From Pseudomonadota bacterium (lineage in GTDB: Bacteria; Pseudomonadota; Alphaproteobacteria; Acetobacterales; Acetobacteraceae): DNA of 7,345 bases. The notes under the pieces are model-generated. The model was given only the letters and a program-made list of their open reading frames with translations, searched no databases and was not told where the DNA came from. A program made the translations under genes and the position numbers. The stretch is taken from positions 1-7,345 of the forward strand of contig JAJYAF010000104.1 of the NCBI GenBank assembly GCA_021779655.1, written 5' to 3'. Each line of letters begins with the position of its first letter. Within the stretch, counting starts at the first letter, position 1. Below, one piece after another: positions 1 through 6,891 of this stretch.

Positions 1-2666
1 ATCGCGCCTTGAAGGGTTTCACGCGGCGGGTTGCGGCCATCGCCGCCCTGGAGCCGGCGATGGCCGCCCTGGACGATGCGGCGCTGGCAGCCAAGACCAC
101 GGAATTCAGGAACCGCCTCTCCGCCGGCGAAACGCTCGACGATCTGCTGGAGGAGGCGTTCGCAGCCGTGCGCGAAGCCAGCCGCCGCTGCCTCGGGCTA
201 CGGCATTTCGACGTGCAGATGATCGGCGGCATGGTCCTGCATTCCGGCCGGATCGCGGAGATGAAAACCGGCGAAGGCAAAACCCTGGTCGCGACGCTTG
301 CCGTCTATCTCAACGCGCTCATGGGCAAGGGTGTGCACGTGGTCACGGTGAACGATTACCTCGCGAAGCGCGACGCGGAATGGATGGGCCAACTCTATGC
401 CTTCCTGGGGATGACCACCGGGGTGATCGTGGCGGGACTGGATGAGAATCAGCGGCGCGCCGCCTACGCGGCCGATATCACCTACGGCACCAACAACGAA
501 TTCGGTTTCGACTATCTGCGCGACAACATGAAGTACCGGCTGGAAGACATGGTCCAGCGTCCATTCAATTACGCGATCGTGGACGAGGTTGACTCCATCC
601 TTATCGACGAAGCCCGCACACCGCTCATCATCTCCGGACCATCGGACGAAGCAACCGATCTCTACGCCAAGGTCGACGCAATCGTCGCCGCGCTGGTCAA
701 GCTCGACGATGTTTATGAGAAGGACGAGAAAGCCCGCACCGCGACCCTGACGGAGGAAGGCTCCGAGCAGGTGGAAGCCATGCTGCGCGATGCCGGCCTG
801 CTTGCCGAAGGCAATCTCTACGACATCTTCAACATCTCGCTGCTGCATCATGTGCAGCAATCCCTGCGTGCCCACACGCTCTATGCGCGTGATGTCGATT
901 ATATCGTGCGCGACGGCAAGGTGGTATTGATCGACGAATTCACCGGCCGGATGATGGAAGGCCGCCGCTTCTCGGAAGGGCTGCACCAGGCGCTGGAGGC
1001 AAAGGAGCACGTGCCGGTGGAGCGCGAGAACCAGACGCTCGCCTCGATCACCTTCCAGAATTATTTCCGCCTGTTTCCGAAACTCGCCGGCATGACCGGA
1101 ACGGCGATGACAGAGGCCGACGAGTTCGAGCAGATCTACAAGCTGCAAGTAGTGGAAATACCAACGAACGTGCCGGTGGTGCGCAAGGATTACGATGACG
1201 AGGTGTACCGAACGGCGGCGGAGAAATACGAAGCGGTAGCCAAACTGATCGAGGAATGCCGCGGCCGGAACCAGCCCGTTCTGGTTGGCACGACGAGCAT
1301 AGAAAAAAGCGAAATTATCAGTAATATCCTAAAGAAGAAGAAGATAAAGCACAACGTGCTGAACGCGCGCTTCCATGAACAGGAAGCAACCATCGTCGCT
1401 CAGGCGGGCGCGCCGGGGGCTATCACCATCGCCACCAACATGGCCGGTCGCGGTACCGACATCAAACTCGGTGGCAACCTTGAAATGCGGATGCGGCTGG
1501 AACCGGAGACCGACCCGGAAAAGCTGCGCGCCGAAATCGCCGCGTATCATGAGCAGGTGAAGGCCGCCGGCGGACTATTCGTGATCGGCACCGAGCGGCA
1601 CGAGAGCCGGCGTATCGACAACCAGCTTCGGGGCCGTTCCGGCCGCCAGGGCGATCCCGGTGCCTCGCGCTTTTTTCTCTCGCTCGAAGATGATTTGATG
1701 CGGATTTTCGGCTCCGAGCGGATGGGTGGCATGCTGCAACGCCTGGGCCTTCAGGAAGGCGAGGCGATCATCCATCCATGGATCAACAAGGCGCTTGAGA
1801 AGGCGCAAAAAAAGGTCGAGGCACGAAATTTCGACACCCGCAAGAACCTGCTGAAATACGATGACGTGATGAACGACCAGCGCAAGGAGATCTATGCCCA
1901 GCGCCGCGAGTTCATGAGTGCGGAGAGCGTCTTGGACGTGGTGACGGAAATGCGGGAGGATGTCATCGCCGATCTCGTGGCGAAGTACATCCCGGAGCGC
2001 GCCTTCGCCGAGCAATGGCTCACGGCGGAACTCGCGGCTGATGCCCGGCGCATTCTCAATATCGATGTGCCGGTGGAAGCCTGGGCGGCGGAAGAAGGCA
2101 TGGACGAAACCGGTATCCGGGCGCGGCTTGAACAGGCAGCCGGTGACTTCATGGCCGCGAAGGAGCAGAAGTTCGGCTCCGAGCTGATGCGCATCATCGA
2201 GAAATCGGTTTTGTTGCAAATCCTGGACCAGGTGTGGAAGGAACATCTGCTGGCGCTGGATCATCTGCGGCAGGGCATCGGCTTGCGCGCCTATGGCCAA
2301 CGTGATCCGCTGAACGAATACAAGCGCGAAGCGTTCATCCTGTTCACGAGCATGCTTGACGAAATGCAACAGCGCGTGACCAGCCTGCTCGCGCATCTGG
2401 TGCTGGGCGAGGCGCAACCGGCGCAGCCGCCACCGGCGGCACCCATGATCGAAAGCCATCCTTCGCCGGGACACCTGATCGGGGATAGCACCAATGACGG
2501 CGCCGTGGCGCTCGCGGAACCGCCTGCGGCTCAGCTTGCGGTGCAGCCTTACCGCGTTGAAGCCATTGACCCCGCCCGCCCGGAAACCTGGACAGCCACC
2601 CCCCGCAATGCTCCCTGTCCCTGCGGCTCAGGGAAAAAGTACAAGCATTGTCACGGCAAGGTTTAG
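1..2666 (+). CDS. secA: Preprotein translocase ATPase SecA, 5' end cut off by window edge
   Basis: SecA is the cytosolic/peripheral ATPase that pushes unfolded preproteins through SecYEG. Numbering residues from the TTG at 9, the Walker A motif GEGKT is at 88-92, the DEVD Walker B at 192-195, DEFTGR at 309-314, GMTGTA at 361-366, [14 protein letters not shown] at 477-490 and the arginine-finger motif [10 protein letters not shown] at 542-551. The scaffold/wing region with [11 protein letters not shown] starts at W743. A proline/alanine-rich linker leads to a C-terminal zinc-binding SEC-C motif with C870, C872, C881 and H882 (CxCxSx6CH), which in the family binds SecB and phospholipid. The frame is open to the left edge (Arg-Ala-Leu at 3-11), and SecA proteins usually have about 20 more residues before this point. 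The TTG at 9 is therefore probably an internal Leu codon and the true start lies outside the window. All catalytic motifs are intact. Confidence 0.97.
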   Translation, partial: RALKGFTRRVAAIAALEPAMAALDDAALAAKTTEFRNRLSAGETLDDLLEEAFAAVREASRRCLGLRHFDVQMIGGMVLHSGRIAEMKTGEGKTLVATLAVYLNALMGKGVHVVTVNDYLAKRDAEWMGQLYAFLGMTTGVIVAGLDENQRRAAYAADITYGTNNEFGFDYLRDNMKYRLEDMVQRPFNYAIVDEVDSILIDEARTPLIISGPSDEATDLYAKVDAIVAALVKLDDVYEKDEKARTATLTEEGSEQVEAMLRDAGLLAEGNLYDIFNISLLHHVQQSLRAHTLYARDVDYIVRDGKVVLIDEFTGRMMEGRRFSEGLHQALEAKEHVPVERENQTLASITFQNYFRLFPKLAGMTGTAMTEADEFEQIYKLQVVEIPTNVPVVRKDYDDEVYRTAAEKYEAVAKLIEECRGRNQPVLVGTTSIEKSEIISNILKKKKIKHNVLNARFHEQEATIVAQAGAPGAITIATNMAGRGTDIKLGGNLEMRMRLEPETDPEKLRAEIAAYHEQVKAAGGLFVIGTERHESRRIDNQLRGRSGRQGDPGASRFFLSLEDDLMRIFGSERMGGMLQRLGLQEGEAIIHPWINKALEKAQKKVEARNFDTRKNLLKYDDVMNDQRKEIYAQRREFMSAESVLDVVTEMREDVIADLVAKYIPERAFAEQWLTAELAADARRILNIDVPVEAWAAEEGMDETGIRARLEQAAGDFMAAKEQKFGSELMRIIEKSVLLQILDQVWKEHLLALDHLRQGIGLRAYGQRDPLNEYKREAFILFTSMLDEMQQRVTSLLAHLVLGEAQPAQPPPAAPMIESHPSPGHLIGDSTNDGAVALAEPPAAQLAVQPYRVEAIDPARPETWTATPRNAPCPCGSGKKYKHCHGKV

Positions 2667-2670
2667 CATC

Positions 2671-2688
2671 CCGGCCTATCTCGGCCGG
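2671..2688 (+). terminator. Hairpin 4 nt after secA stop, possible transcript end
   Basis: CCGGCC (2671-2676) and GGCCGG (2683-2688) form a perfect 6-bp GC stem with a 6-nt loop, beginning four bases after the secA stop codon. There is no T-run behind it, so it is not a classical intrinsic terminator. It may instead protect the 3' end of the mRNA or act with Rho. Position and stem are seen; the function is inferred. Confidence 0.3.
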
Positions 2689-2742
2689 ATGGCGACGATC
2701 GGCAGCGCCAGCCCGCCTGCCACATTGCCAGCCGTCGCGCGA

Positions 2743-2758
2743 GCCGCTAAAAAGCGGC
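2743..2758 (+). terminator. Second hairpin downstream of secA
   Basis: GCCGCT (2743-2748) pairs with AGCGGC (2753-2758) around an AAAA tetraloop. It lies about 77 nt after the secA stop and upstream of the tRNA. It lacks a following T-tract, so terminator activity is only a possibility. Together with the hairpin at 2671-2688 it is the only clear structure in the 180 bases between secA and the tRNA. Confidence 0.3.
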
Positions 2759-2806
2759 CGGCAAACCGTTTGGAATGAAAGGCTCGGTTGAAGGCATCAG
2801 AGCCGG

Positions 2807-2836
2807 TTGACCGGCGAAGGTCGATCGGACTAGGCG
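2807..2836 (+). promoter_or_regulatory. Candidate promoter for tRNA-Arg
   Basis: TTGACC at 2807-2812 resembles a -35 box. TAGGCG at 2831-2836, 18 bases further on, is a weak -10 match. Transcription would start only a few bases before the tRNA 5' end at 2847, which is plausible for a tRNA gene. The -10 is poor, so this is a tentative call. Confidence 0.25.
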
Positions 2837-2846
2837 GAATTGCGAT

Positions 2847-2923
2847 GCACCCGTAGCTCAGCTGGATAGAGTGTCGGCCTCCGAAGCCGAAGGTCACAGG
2901 TTCGAATCCTGTCGGGTGCGCCA
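2847..2923 (+). tRNA. tRNA-Arg (anticodon CCG)
   Basis: A full cloverleaf can be folded by hand. The acceptor stem GCACCCG (2847-2853) pairs with CGGGTGC (2913-2919), followed by discriminator G and an encoded CCA (2921-2923). The D arm is GCTC/GAGT with one G-T wobble pair. The anticodon stem TCGGC/GCCGA (2874-2878, 2886-2890) encloses the loop CTCCGAA, giving anticodon CCG at 2881-2883, which reads the Arg codon CGG. The T arm is ACAGG-TTCGAAT-CCTGT (2896-2912). All seven acceptor pairs are Watson-Crick and the gene is 77 nt including CCA, so it looks functional. CGG is a common Arg codon in GC-rich genomes, so a dedicated tRNA is expected. Confidence 0.97.
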
Positions 2924-3342
2924 TTTCAGAACAGAACTCTGAACACCGGCTACGCCGGATTTCCCGCTTGAGGCGGCGATACCCAAATGAGCGGAATAAT
3001 GTTCATAAGCAGTAATACGGTCGAGCTATCACATAACGTTAAATGTCTATATTGTACGTCACTGTTATCAATTGAGCAGGATCGCGACAATCCGAAGCCG
3101 GAATGATAAGGTATCCTGCTATTTCCACGGGGAAGTAGGTACGCGGTTAGGTGTATTCTTGGCAGCCAAAAACGGTTGCCTCCCGAAAAACGTTCCGAGG
3201 AGAGAGAATCACACCACCGCGCGCCGGATCAAATCGCCAGAAAAATCGCTCCAGATAGCAAAACTCCGGCAAATCCAAACGCCGAAAAACGCCAGAAAAT
3301 TACCCTAAATCAGATGGTTGAGAGTTTTTCACGGGCGACGAA
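2924..3342. other. Gene-free, AT-richer intergenic stretch between tRNA-Arg and the Nramp gene
   Basis: This stretch of 419 bases holds no gene I can support. By hand count, 3001-3060 has 22 G+C of 60 (37%) and 3001-3300 about 143 of 300 (48%), clearly below the flanking genes. A small hairpin, CCGGC-TAC-GCCGG (2946-2958), follows the tRNA but has only a short TTT after it. Short A-rich motifs recur in the right part: CGAAAAACG near 3184 and 3283, and CGCCAGAAAA near 3235 and 3290. A TTG-started frame of 78 codons (3072-3308) has no ribosome binding site and a low-complexity basic C-terminus, and I do not call it a gene. No copy of the tRNA 3' end and no integrase fragment was found. The composition would suit remnant acquired DNA, but that is inference. 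Confidence 0.7.
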
Positions 3343-4581
3343 TCAGAGCAGCCCGGCGCCGGTGAGTCCGCCATAAACCCCAAGCCCCGCCGTCAGGAAG
3401 GACAGGATGACGGCAAGCGCCGCATACCAGCCCTTGAGCCGCACCGCATCCGGCAGCGCCTTCAGCCCCAGCAGCAGGAGAAAGCCCAGCACCATGGGCA
3501 GCAGCAGCGCGTTCATCACCTCGACCGCGATGTTCAGGATCACGAGGTTGGGCACGAATTCCACGAGCATGGCGCCGCAGATCAGGCAGGCGGCATACAC
3601 GCCGTAGAACCATTTCGCTCTGAGCGGGTGGTCCTCGAGCGAACGGCGATAGCCCGCGACTTCGCCCAGACCCCAGGCCAGCGCGAGCGACGCGACGATG
3701 GAGGCAACGAGCGCCGCGCCCAGCACGCCGAGCCCGAAGACCAGCCTGCCCATCGTGCCGCCGAGATAGGGGGTGAGCGCGGCCGTGATGTCGCCCACGG
3801 AGTTGAGGCTGGCTGTGGCGTGGTGACGGCCGATGGTCGCGGCGGTGGAAACCAGCACGGCCGCCATGATGAGCTGAGTCAGGACCGAGCCGATCGCGGT
3901 ATCCCAGCGGGCGTAGCGGAAATCCGCCGGTTTCAGCCGCTTATCCGCGATGGCCGATTGCTGATAGAAGATCATCCACGGCATGATCACGGCGCCGATC
4001 GTGGCGGCGACGAGATAGAGATAAGCCGGGCTGCCGAGCGCGGGGTCGAAGCTCTGCGCCGCGATCTGGTGAAGATCGGGATGCGAGACAAAGGCGATGG
4101 CGAAGAACACGAGCTCGAACAGCCCGAGCCCGATCGCCACCCGCTCCACTCGGCGATAGGAGCCGGTGAGCGCGACGATGAGCAGAAAGCCGACCGAGAG
4201 GGTTAAACTCACGCCCCGGGGCACGCCGTAGAGTTCGCCCACGCCGGCGACGCCGGAAAATTCCGAAAGCAGCGCGCCCACCGTGGCGACCGCCAGGCCC
4301 GCGGCGGACAGCCAGGCCCAGCCGGCGCCGAATGTATCGCGGATCAGCTCGCCATGGCCCTTGCCCGTGAAGACACCAAGCCGCACCGTGAGCTCCTGCA
4401 CGATGAAAAGAATGGGGATGAGCAGAAATTGCAGGAGCAGCAGCCGGTAGCCCCAGGCCACCCCGCATTGCGAGGCGGTGATGATGCTCCCGACCTCGGT
4501 ATCGGCCAGCATGACGACGAGGCCGGGCCCGAGGATCGCGAGGAACGACACGTAGCGGGAGGGACGAACGGGTTGGGGCAA
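3343..4581 (-). CDS. Divergent Nramp (SLC11)-family metal-ion transporter
   Basis: A polytopic inner-membrane protein of 412 residues with about 11 hydrophobic segments, the usual Nramp length. The first segment aligns without gaps to MntH-type proteins: GPGLVVMLADTEVGS (18-32) continuing to VRLGVFTGKGHGELIRD. The hallmark metal-binding DPGN of helix 1 is replaced by E29-V-G-S32. In helix 6, A197-x-x-M200-P keeps the metal-binding Ala and Met, but the following conserved His is W202. In helix 3 the family's DLAE reads L104-L-S-E107, so the Asp is lost and the Glu kept. Substrate and proton coupling may therefore differ from MntH; divergent Nramp-related Mg/Mn transporters are known, but I cannot place it in that group. 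The start used is TTG (4579-4581), which fits the family N-terminus but has no good Shine-Dalgarno; the in-frame GTG for V11 is an alternative. It lies 98 nt after atpF on the same strand. Confidence 0.85.
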   Translation of the reverse strand: MPQPVRPSRYVSFLAILGPGLVVMLADTEVGSIITASQCGVAWGYRLLLLQFLLIPILFIVQELTVRLGVFTGKGHGELIRDTFGAGWAWLSAAGLAVATVGALLSEFSGVAGVGELYGVPRGVSLTLSVGFLLIVALTGSYRRVERVAIGLGLFELVFFAIAFVSHPDLHQIAAQSFDPALGSPAYLYLVAATIGAVIMPWMIFYQQSAIADKRLKPADFRYARWDTAIGSVLTQLIMAAVLVSTAATIGRHHATASLNSVGDITAALTPYLGGTMGRLVFGLGVLGAALVASIVASLALAWGLGEVAGYRRSLEDHPLRAKWFYGVYAACLICGAMLVEFVPNLVILNIAVEVMNALLLPMVLGFLLLLGLKALPDAVRLKGWYAALAVILSFLTAGLGVYGGLTGAGLL

Positions 4582-4595
4582 AAGGAGCGTCCCGG

Positions 4596-4646
4596 ATGGA
4601 AGGCCAGTCGAAATGGAAGGCCAGTCGAAATGGAAGGCCAGTCGAA
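4596..4646. repeat. Three perfect 17-bp tandem repeats upstream of the Nramp-family gene
   Basis: The unit ATGGAAGGCCAGTCGAA (plus strand) occurs three times without mismatch, at 4596-4612, 4613-4629 and 4630-4646. Each unit contains the short inverted element TGG-AAGG-CCA. The array ends 15 bases before the transporter's TTG start and lies in its probable 5' leader. It could be a repeated regulator-binding site or a slippage-prone tandem repeat; the sequence does not decide between these. Confidence 0.95.
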
Positions 4647-4654
4647 AGCTGTGT

Positions 4655-4683
4655 GGCGTAATCGGTCAGTGATTCCGTGTCAA
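4655..4683 (-). promoter_or_regulatory. Candidate promoter for the Nramp-family gene
   Basis: On the minus strand a perfect TTGACA (4678-4683) overlaps the atpF stop codon. With a 17-bp spacer it is followed by TACGCC (4655-4660), a weak -10 sharing only the leading TA with consensus. Transcription would start near 4648, placing the whole 17-bp repeat array in the leader. The -35 is strong, the -10 is not, so read-through from the atp operon is the alternative. Confidence 0.35.
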
Positions 4684-5225
4684 ACCGTGGATGGCCCGTG
4701 CGGCGTCCCTATGCTCCGGCGCATTGCCTGCCCGAGGCCGGCGATGGCATGGCCGATCATCGTATCGTTTTCCGGGGCGGCATAGCCGTCGCGCAGCAAC
4801 TGGGTGGCCGCGGCGATGGCCACGTCCACGGCAACATTGCTCACCTCGTGCAGCGCGGCTTTTTCGGCCGCCGCGATACGTTCTTCCGCCATCTGCTTGC
4901 GGCGGCGCGCGGTGGCCTCGGCCTCCTCCGCCAGTTCCTTTGCCATCCGCGCGGCTTCGCGGTGGGCGGAAGCGACGATCTGCTCGGCATCGGCCGTGGC
5001 CTGCTGCTGGCGCCGCCTGGCGTCGGCGAGCATCGCCTCGGCCTCCGCCTTCAACTGTGCGGCCTCATCCAGGGCGGCGCGGATTTTTTCTGCCCGGCTA
5101 TCCAGCATATTGCCCACCGGGCCGGCGATCCGGCGGCCGAAGAGCAGCAGGAAGGCCAGCACGGCCATCGTCACCCAGAAGGTGCCGGTGATCCATGGCA
5201 TCGTGGTAAGGGCATGATATTCCAT
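4680..5225 (-). CDS. atpF: ATP synthase F0 subunit b
   Basis: One of the two stator-stalk subunits that hold F1 to the membrane F0 part. The 181-residue protein has a single N-terminal membrane segment (about 11-31, WITGTFWVTMAVLAFLLLFG) followed by a long charged Ala/Glu/Arg/Gln-rich helix to about residue 140, typical of the b dimerisation coiled coil, and a short C-terminal part expected to contact delta. It starts 12 nt after the b' stop. GAGGG (5235-5239) overlapping that stop gives a plausible ribosome binding site nine bases before ATG. M9 is a possible alternative start. It is the last F0 gene; no F1 genes follow, in keeping with alphaproteobacteria whose F1 operon is elsewhere. Which of the two b-type genes is called b or b' rests on gene order and on the MPQMDF motif in the other. 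Confidence 0.92.
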   Translation of the reverse strand: MEYHALTTMPWITGTFWVTMAVLAFLLLFGRRIAGPVGNMLDSRAEKIRAALDEAAQLKAEAEAMLADARRRQQQATADAEQIVASAHREAARMAKELAEEAEATARRRKQMAEERIAAAEKAALHEVSNVAVDVAIAAATQLLRDGYAAPENDTMIGHAIAGLGQAMRRSIGTPHGPSTV

Positions 5226-5237
5226 ATGAACTGGCCC

Positions 5238-5840
5238 TCAGGCGGCCTTGCGAGCAGCGTCGGCGCGCGCGGCCCAGGCCTTGTCTATTTCCGGGGTGAG
5301 CGCGGAAGGATCGGGCATCTTGCCGGTGAGCCTGCCCAGGATCGCCGCTGCCGTGTCGGCCGCCACCGGCTTGATGGCGGCCAGCGCCTTCTCGCGCGCC
5401 GAGCGGATTTCCGCTTCGGCGGCCTTGAGCTCGGCCTCCAGAGCGGCTTGCTGCCCCAGTGCCTGCTCCCGGGCCTTGGTCTTTGCCTCGTTCACCGCCT
5501 GCGCGATTTCGGCCTGCGCCGCGTTGCGCGCCTCGTTCATCGTCCGGTTCAGGGCCGTGATCGTTGCGTCCGCTTGCGTCTTGGCGGCCCGCGCGGCCTC
5601 CAGATCGGCCGAGAGCATCGCATCGCGATGCGCCAGAACCTGGCCGATCCGCGGCAGACCCCAGCGCGACAGCGCGAAGTACAGCACGGCGAGGATCGCC
5701 ACCATCCACCAAACCTGATCCAGGGTCAGTGGATTACGGAAATCCATTTGCGGCATGGTCTGTTGCGCCACGGCAAGGGCCGGAGCCATTGCGGTCGCGA
5801 TCAGCGCCGAGACAGAGAAGGTCGCGGTCCTGCGGAACAT
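5238..5840 (-). CDS. ATP synthase F0 subunit b' with signal-peptide-like N-terminus
   Basis: The second stator-stalk subunit, forming a b/b' heterodimer in alphaproteobacteria and other phototroph-related lineages (also named atpF2, atpG or atpX). It has 200 residues. Residues 29-36 (MPQMDFRN) match the usual start of b' proteins, then one membrane segment (about 43-58, VWWMVAILAVLYFALS) and a long Ala/Glu/Lys-rich helix with the typical sequence RDAMLSADLEAARAAK. Before MPQMDF is an extra stretch with Arg3-Arg4, a hydrophobic core (8-24) and an AVA|QQ site after A25, like a cleavable signal peptide. b-type subunits have a periplasmic N-terminus, so cleavage would be compatible with topology. 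The ATG is separated from the atpE stop by one base (TGA-T-ATG) and lacks a clear Shine-Dalgarno, suggesting translational coupling. Confidence 0.92.
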   Translation of the reverse strand: MFRRTATFSVSALIATAMAPALAVAQQTMPQMDFRNPLTLDQVWWMVAILAVLYFALSRWGLPRIGQVLAHRDAMLSADLEAARAAKTQADATITALNRTMNEARNAAQAEIAQAVNEAKTKAREQALGQQAALEAELKAAEAEIRSAREKALAAIKPVAADTAAAILGRLTGKMPDPSALTPEIDKAWAARADAARKAA

Positions 5841-5841
5841 A

Positions 5842-6078
5842 TCAGGTGAAGAGAATGACCAGCGCGATGACCAGCGCGTAGAGCGCGACCGCCTCGGTCA
5901 GGGCAAAGCCCAGCAGCACGTCGCGGAACAACGAATCGCGCGCGGCCGGATTGCGGCCGGAGGCGGAGACGAAGGAGCCGAAGAGATTGCCGATACCGAC
6001 GCCGGCGCCGGCGACGCCGATGGTGGCGAGGCCCGCGCCTACGTCTTTCGCGAGCAGGGCGGCAGAGGTGGGGTCCAT
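5842..6078 (-). CDS. atpE: ATP synthase F0 subunit c (proton-binding ring subunit)
   Basis: A hairpin of two membrane helices; multiple copies form the rotor ring that turns as protons bind and leave. The 78-residue protein has a glycine-rich helix 1 (G24, G26, G28, G30 in GAGVGIG), the polar loop R42-N-P44 that contacts the central stalk, and helix 2 with the essential carboxylate E62 in FALTEAVALYALV. E62 is followed by Ala, and helix 1 lacks the Gln found in sodium-binding rings, so proton rather than sodium coupling is expected. The gene is preceded by 59 nt and a good purine-rich ribosome binding site (GGAAAGGA, 6086-6093 on the minus strand), fitting the need for many more c subunits than other F0 subunits. 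Confidence 0.97.
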   Translation of the reverse strand: MDPTSAALLAKDVGAGLATIGVAGAGVGIGNLFGSFVSASGRNPAARDSLFRDVLLGFALTEAVALYALVIALVILFT

Positions 6079-6085
6079 GGATGTT

Positions 6086-6093
6086 TCCTTTCC
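6086..6093 (-). promoter_or_regulatory. Strong ribosome binding site for atpE
   Basis: GGAAAGGA on the minus strand, with its AGGA core about seven bases before the atpE ATG, is the best Shine-Dalgarno match in the operon. It sits in the only sizeable intergenic gap (59 nt). This supports independent, efficient initiation of the c subunit. Confidence 0.6.
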
Positions 6094-6137
6094 GAAGCTA
6101 AGAGTAAGGCAGAGATGGAGGGGGAGGGAACCCGCGG

Positions 6138-6890
6138 TCAGTGCATATGCACCGCATCATGCAGGTAAAGGCAGGTGAGAATGGCGAATACATAGGCCTG
6201 CAAGCCGGCGACCAGCAGCTCCAGCGCCGCCAGCGCGATGTTCAGCCCGAACGGCAGAATGGCCGCGATAACGCCGAAAACGCCGAGGCTCGCCGTCAGC
6301 AGCAGCATGAAGCCCGCGAAAACCTCCCACATCACGTGCCCCGCCGTCATGTTCGCGAATAGCCGGACGGAGAGCGAAACCGGGCGCGAAAGATAGGAGA
6401 TGATCTCGATTGGCACCAGCAGCGGCAGCAGCCAGGCCGGCACGCCCGCCGGCACGAAGAATTTGAAGAAGCGGAGACCGTGCATGTAGAAACCCACGCC
6501 GGTCGAGAACAGGAAGACGAACAGCGCAAGCGTTGCCGTTACCGCGATATGGCTGGTGAAGGCGAAGAAATAGGGAAACAGCCCGATCAGATTGCCGAGC
6601 AGGATGAAGCTGAACAGCGTGAAAACCAGCGGGAAAAAGCGCATGCCCTCATGGCCGATGGTATTGACGCACATATCGCGGACGAATTCGTAGAGCATTT
6701 CGACCAGCGCCTGCGTCCGGCCCGGTATCAGCGCGCGGGTGCGCAGGCCAAGGACGAAAACGACGATGATGATGACGGCGGCGGCCAGCATGCTTTCGTT
6801 GGAATTGGTGAAATGCGCCGCGCGTCCCAAGGGTCCAAGCCCGCCCGTGAGCTGGAACTGTCCTAGCGCGTCGATCGAAGGGGCCGCCAT
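6138..6890 (-). CDS. atpB: ATP synthase F0 subunit a (proton channel)
   Basis: The integral membrane subunit providing the two proton half-channels beside the c-ring. The protein has 250 residues from the ATG at 6888-6890 and about five to six membrane segments. Family marks are PVSLSVRLFANMTAGH with the essential Arg at R176, and the last helix ALELLVAGLQAYVFAIL with E224 and Q231. The frame stays open upstream to a GTG at 6923, but the ATG is preferred: GGAAGG ends six bases before it, it follows the atpI stop by one base (TGA-A-ATG), and the encoded start MAAPSIDALGQFQL resembles other alphaproteobacterial subunit a proteins. The longer form would add 11 polar residues and overlap atpI. 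Confidence 0.96.
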   Translation of the reverse strand: MAAPSIDALGQFQLTGGLGPLGRAAHFTNSNESMLAAAVIIIVVFVLGLRTRALIPGRTQALVEMLYEFVRDMCVNTIGHEGMRFFPLVFTLFSFILLGNLIGLFPYFFAFTSHIAVTATLALFVFLFSTGVGFYMHGLRFFKFFVPAGVPAWLLPLLVPIEIISYLSRPVSLSVRLFANMTAGHVMWEVFAGFMLLLTASLGVFGVIAAILPFGLNIALAALELLVAGLQAYVFAILTCLYLHDAVHMH

Positions 6891-6891
6891 T

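Noticed and set aside
198..1148. Minus-strand frame of 316 codons inside secA (and a similar one at 1575-2474)
   Set aside because: Both are antisense shadows of an intact, motif-complete secA; their composition is rich in His, Arg and Asp as expected for reverse reading of GC-rich codons.
2676..2924. Minus-strand frame of 82 codons whose N-terminus reads [16 protein letters not shown]
   Set aside because: This is the well-known spurious translation of the antisense strand of a tRNA gene; its first 26 codons lie opposite tRNA-Arg.
2944..2962. Intrinsic terminator after tRNA-Arg
   Set aside because: The hairpin has only a 5-bp stem with a 3-nt loop, followed by ATTTCCC rather than a T-run, so it is mentioned only as part of the intergenic stretch.
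3072..3308. Plus-strand frame of 78 codons in the AT-richer intergenic stretch
   Set aside because: TTG start, no ribosome binding site, low-complexity Lys/Arg/Asn-rich C-terminus and no recognisable family. An overlapping frame of 66 codons (3176-3376) is no better.
2847..3342. Integrated element with attachment repeat at tRNA-Arg
   Set aside because: I found no second copy of the tRNA 3' end and no recombinase fragment in the window; only the base composition hints at it.
4596..4646. The 17-bp repeats as a CRISPR array
   Set aside because: The copies abut with no spacers and the unit is too short; there are no cas genes in the window.
4677..5849. Long plus-strand frame of 390 codons opposite the two b-type genes
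   Set aside because: It lies entirely antisense to two clear ATP synthase genes in GC-rich DNA, where long shadow frames are common. Its Gly/Arg/His/Leu-rich sequence matches nothing I know.
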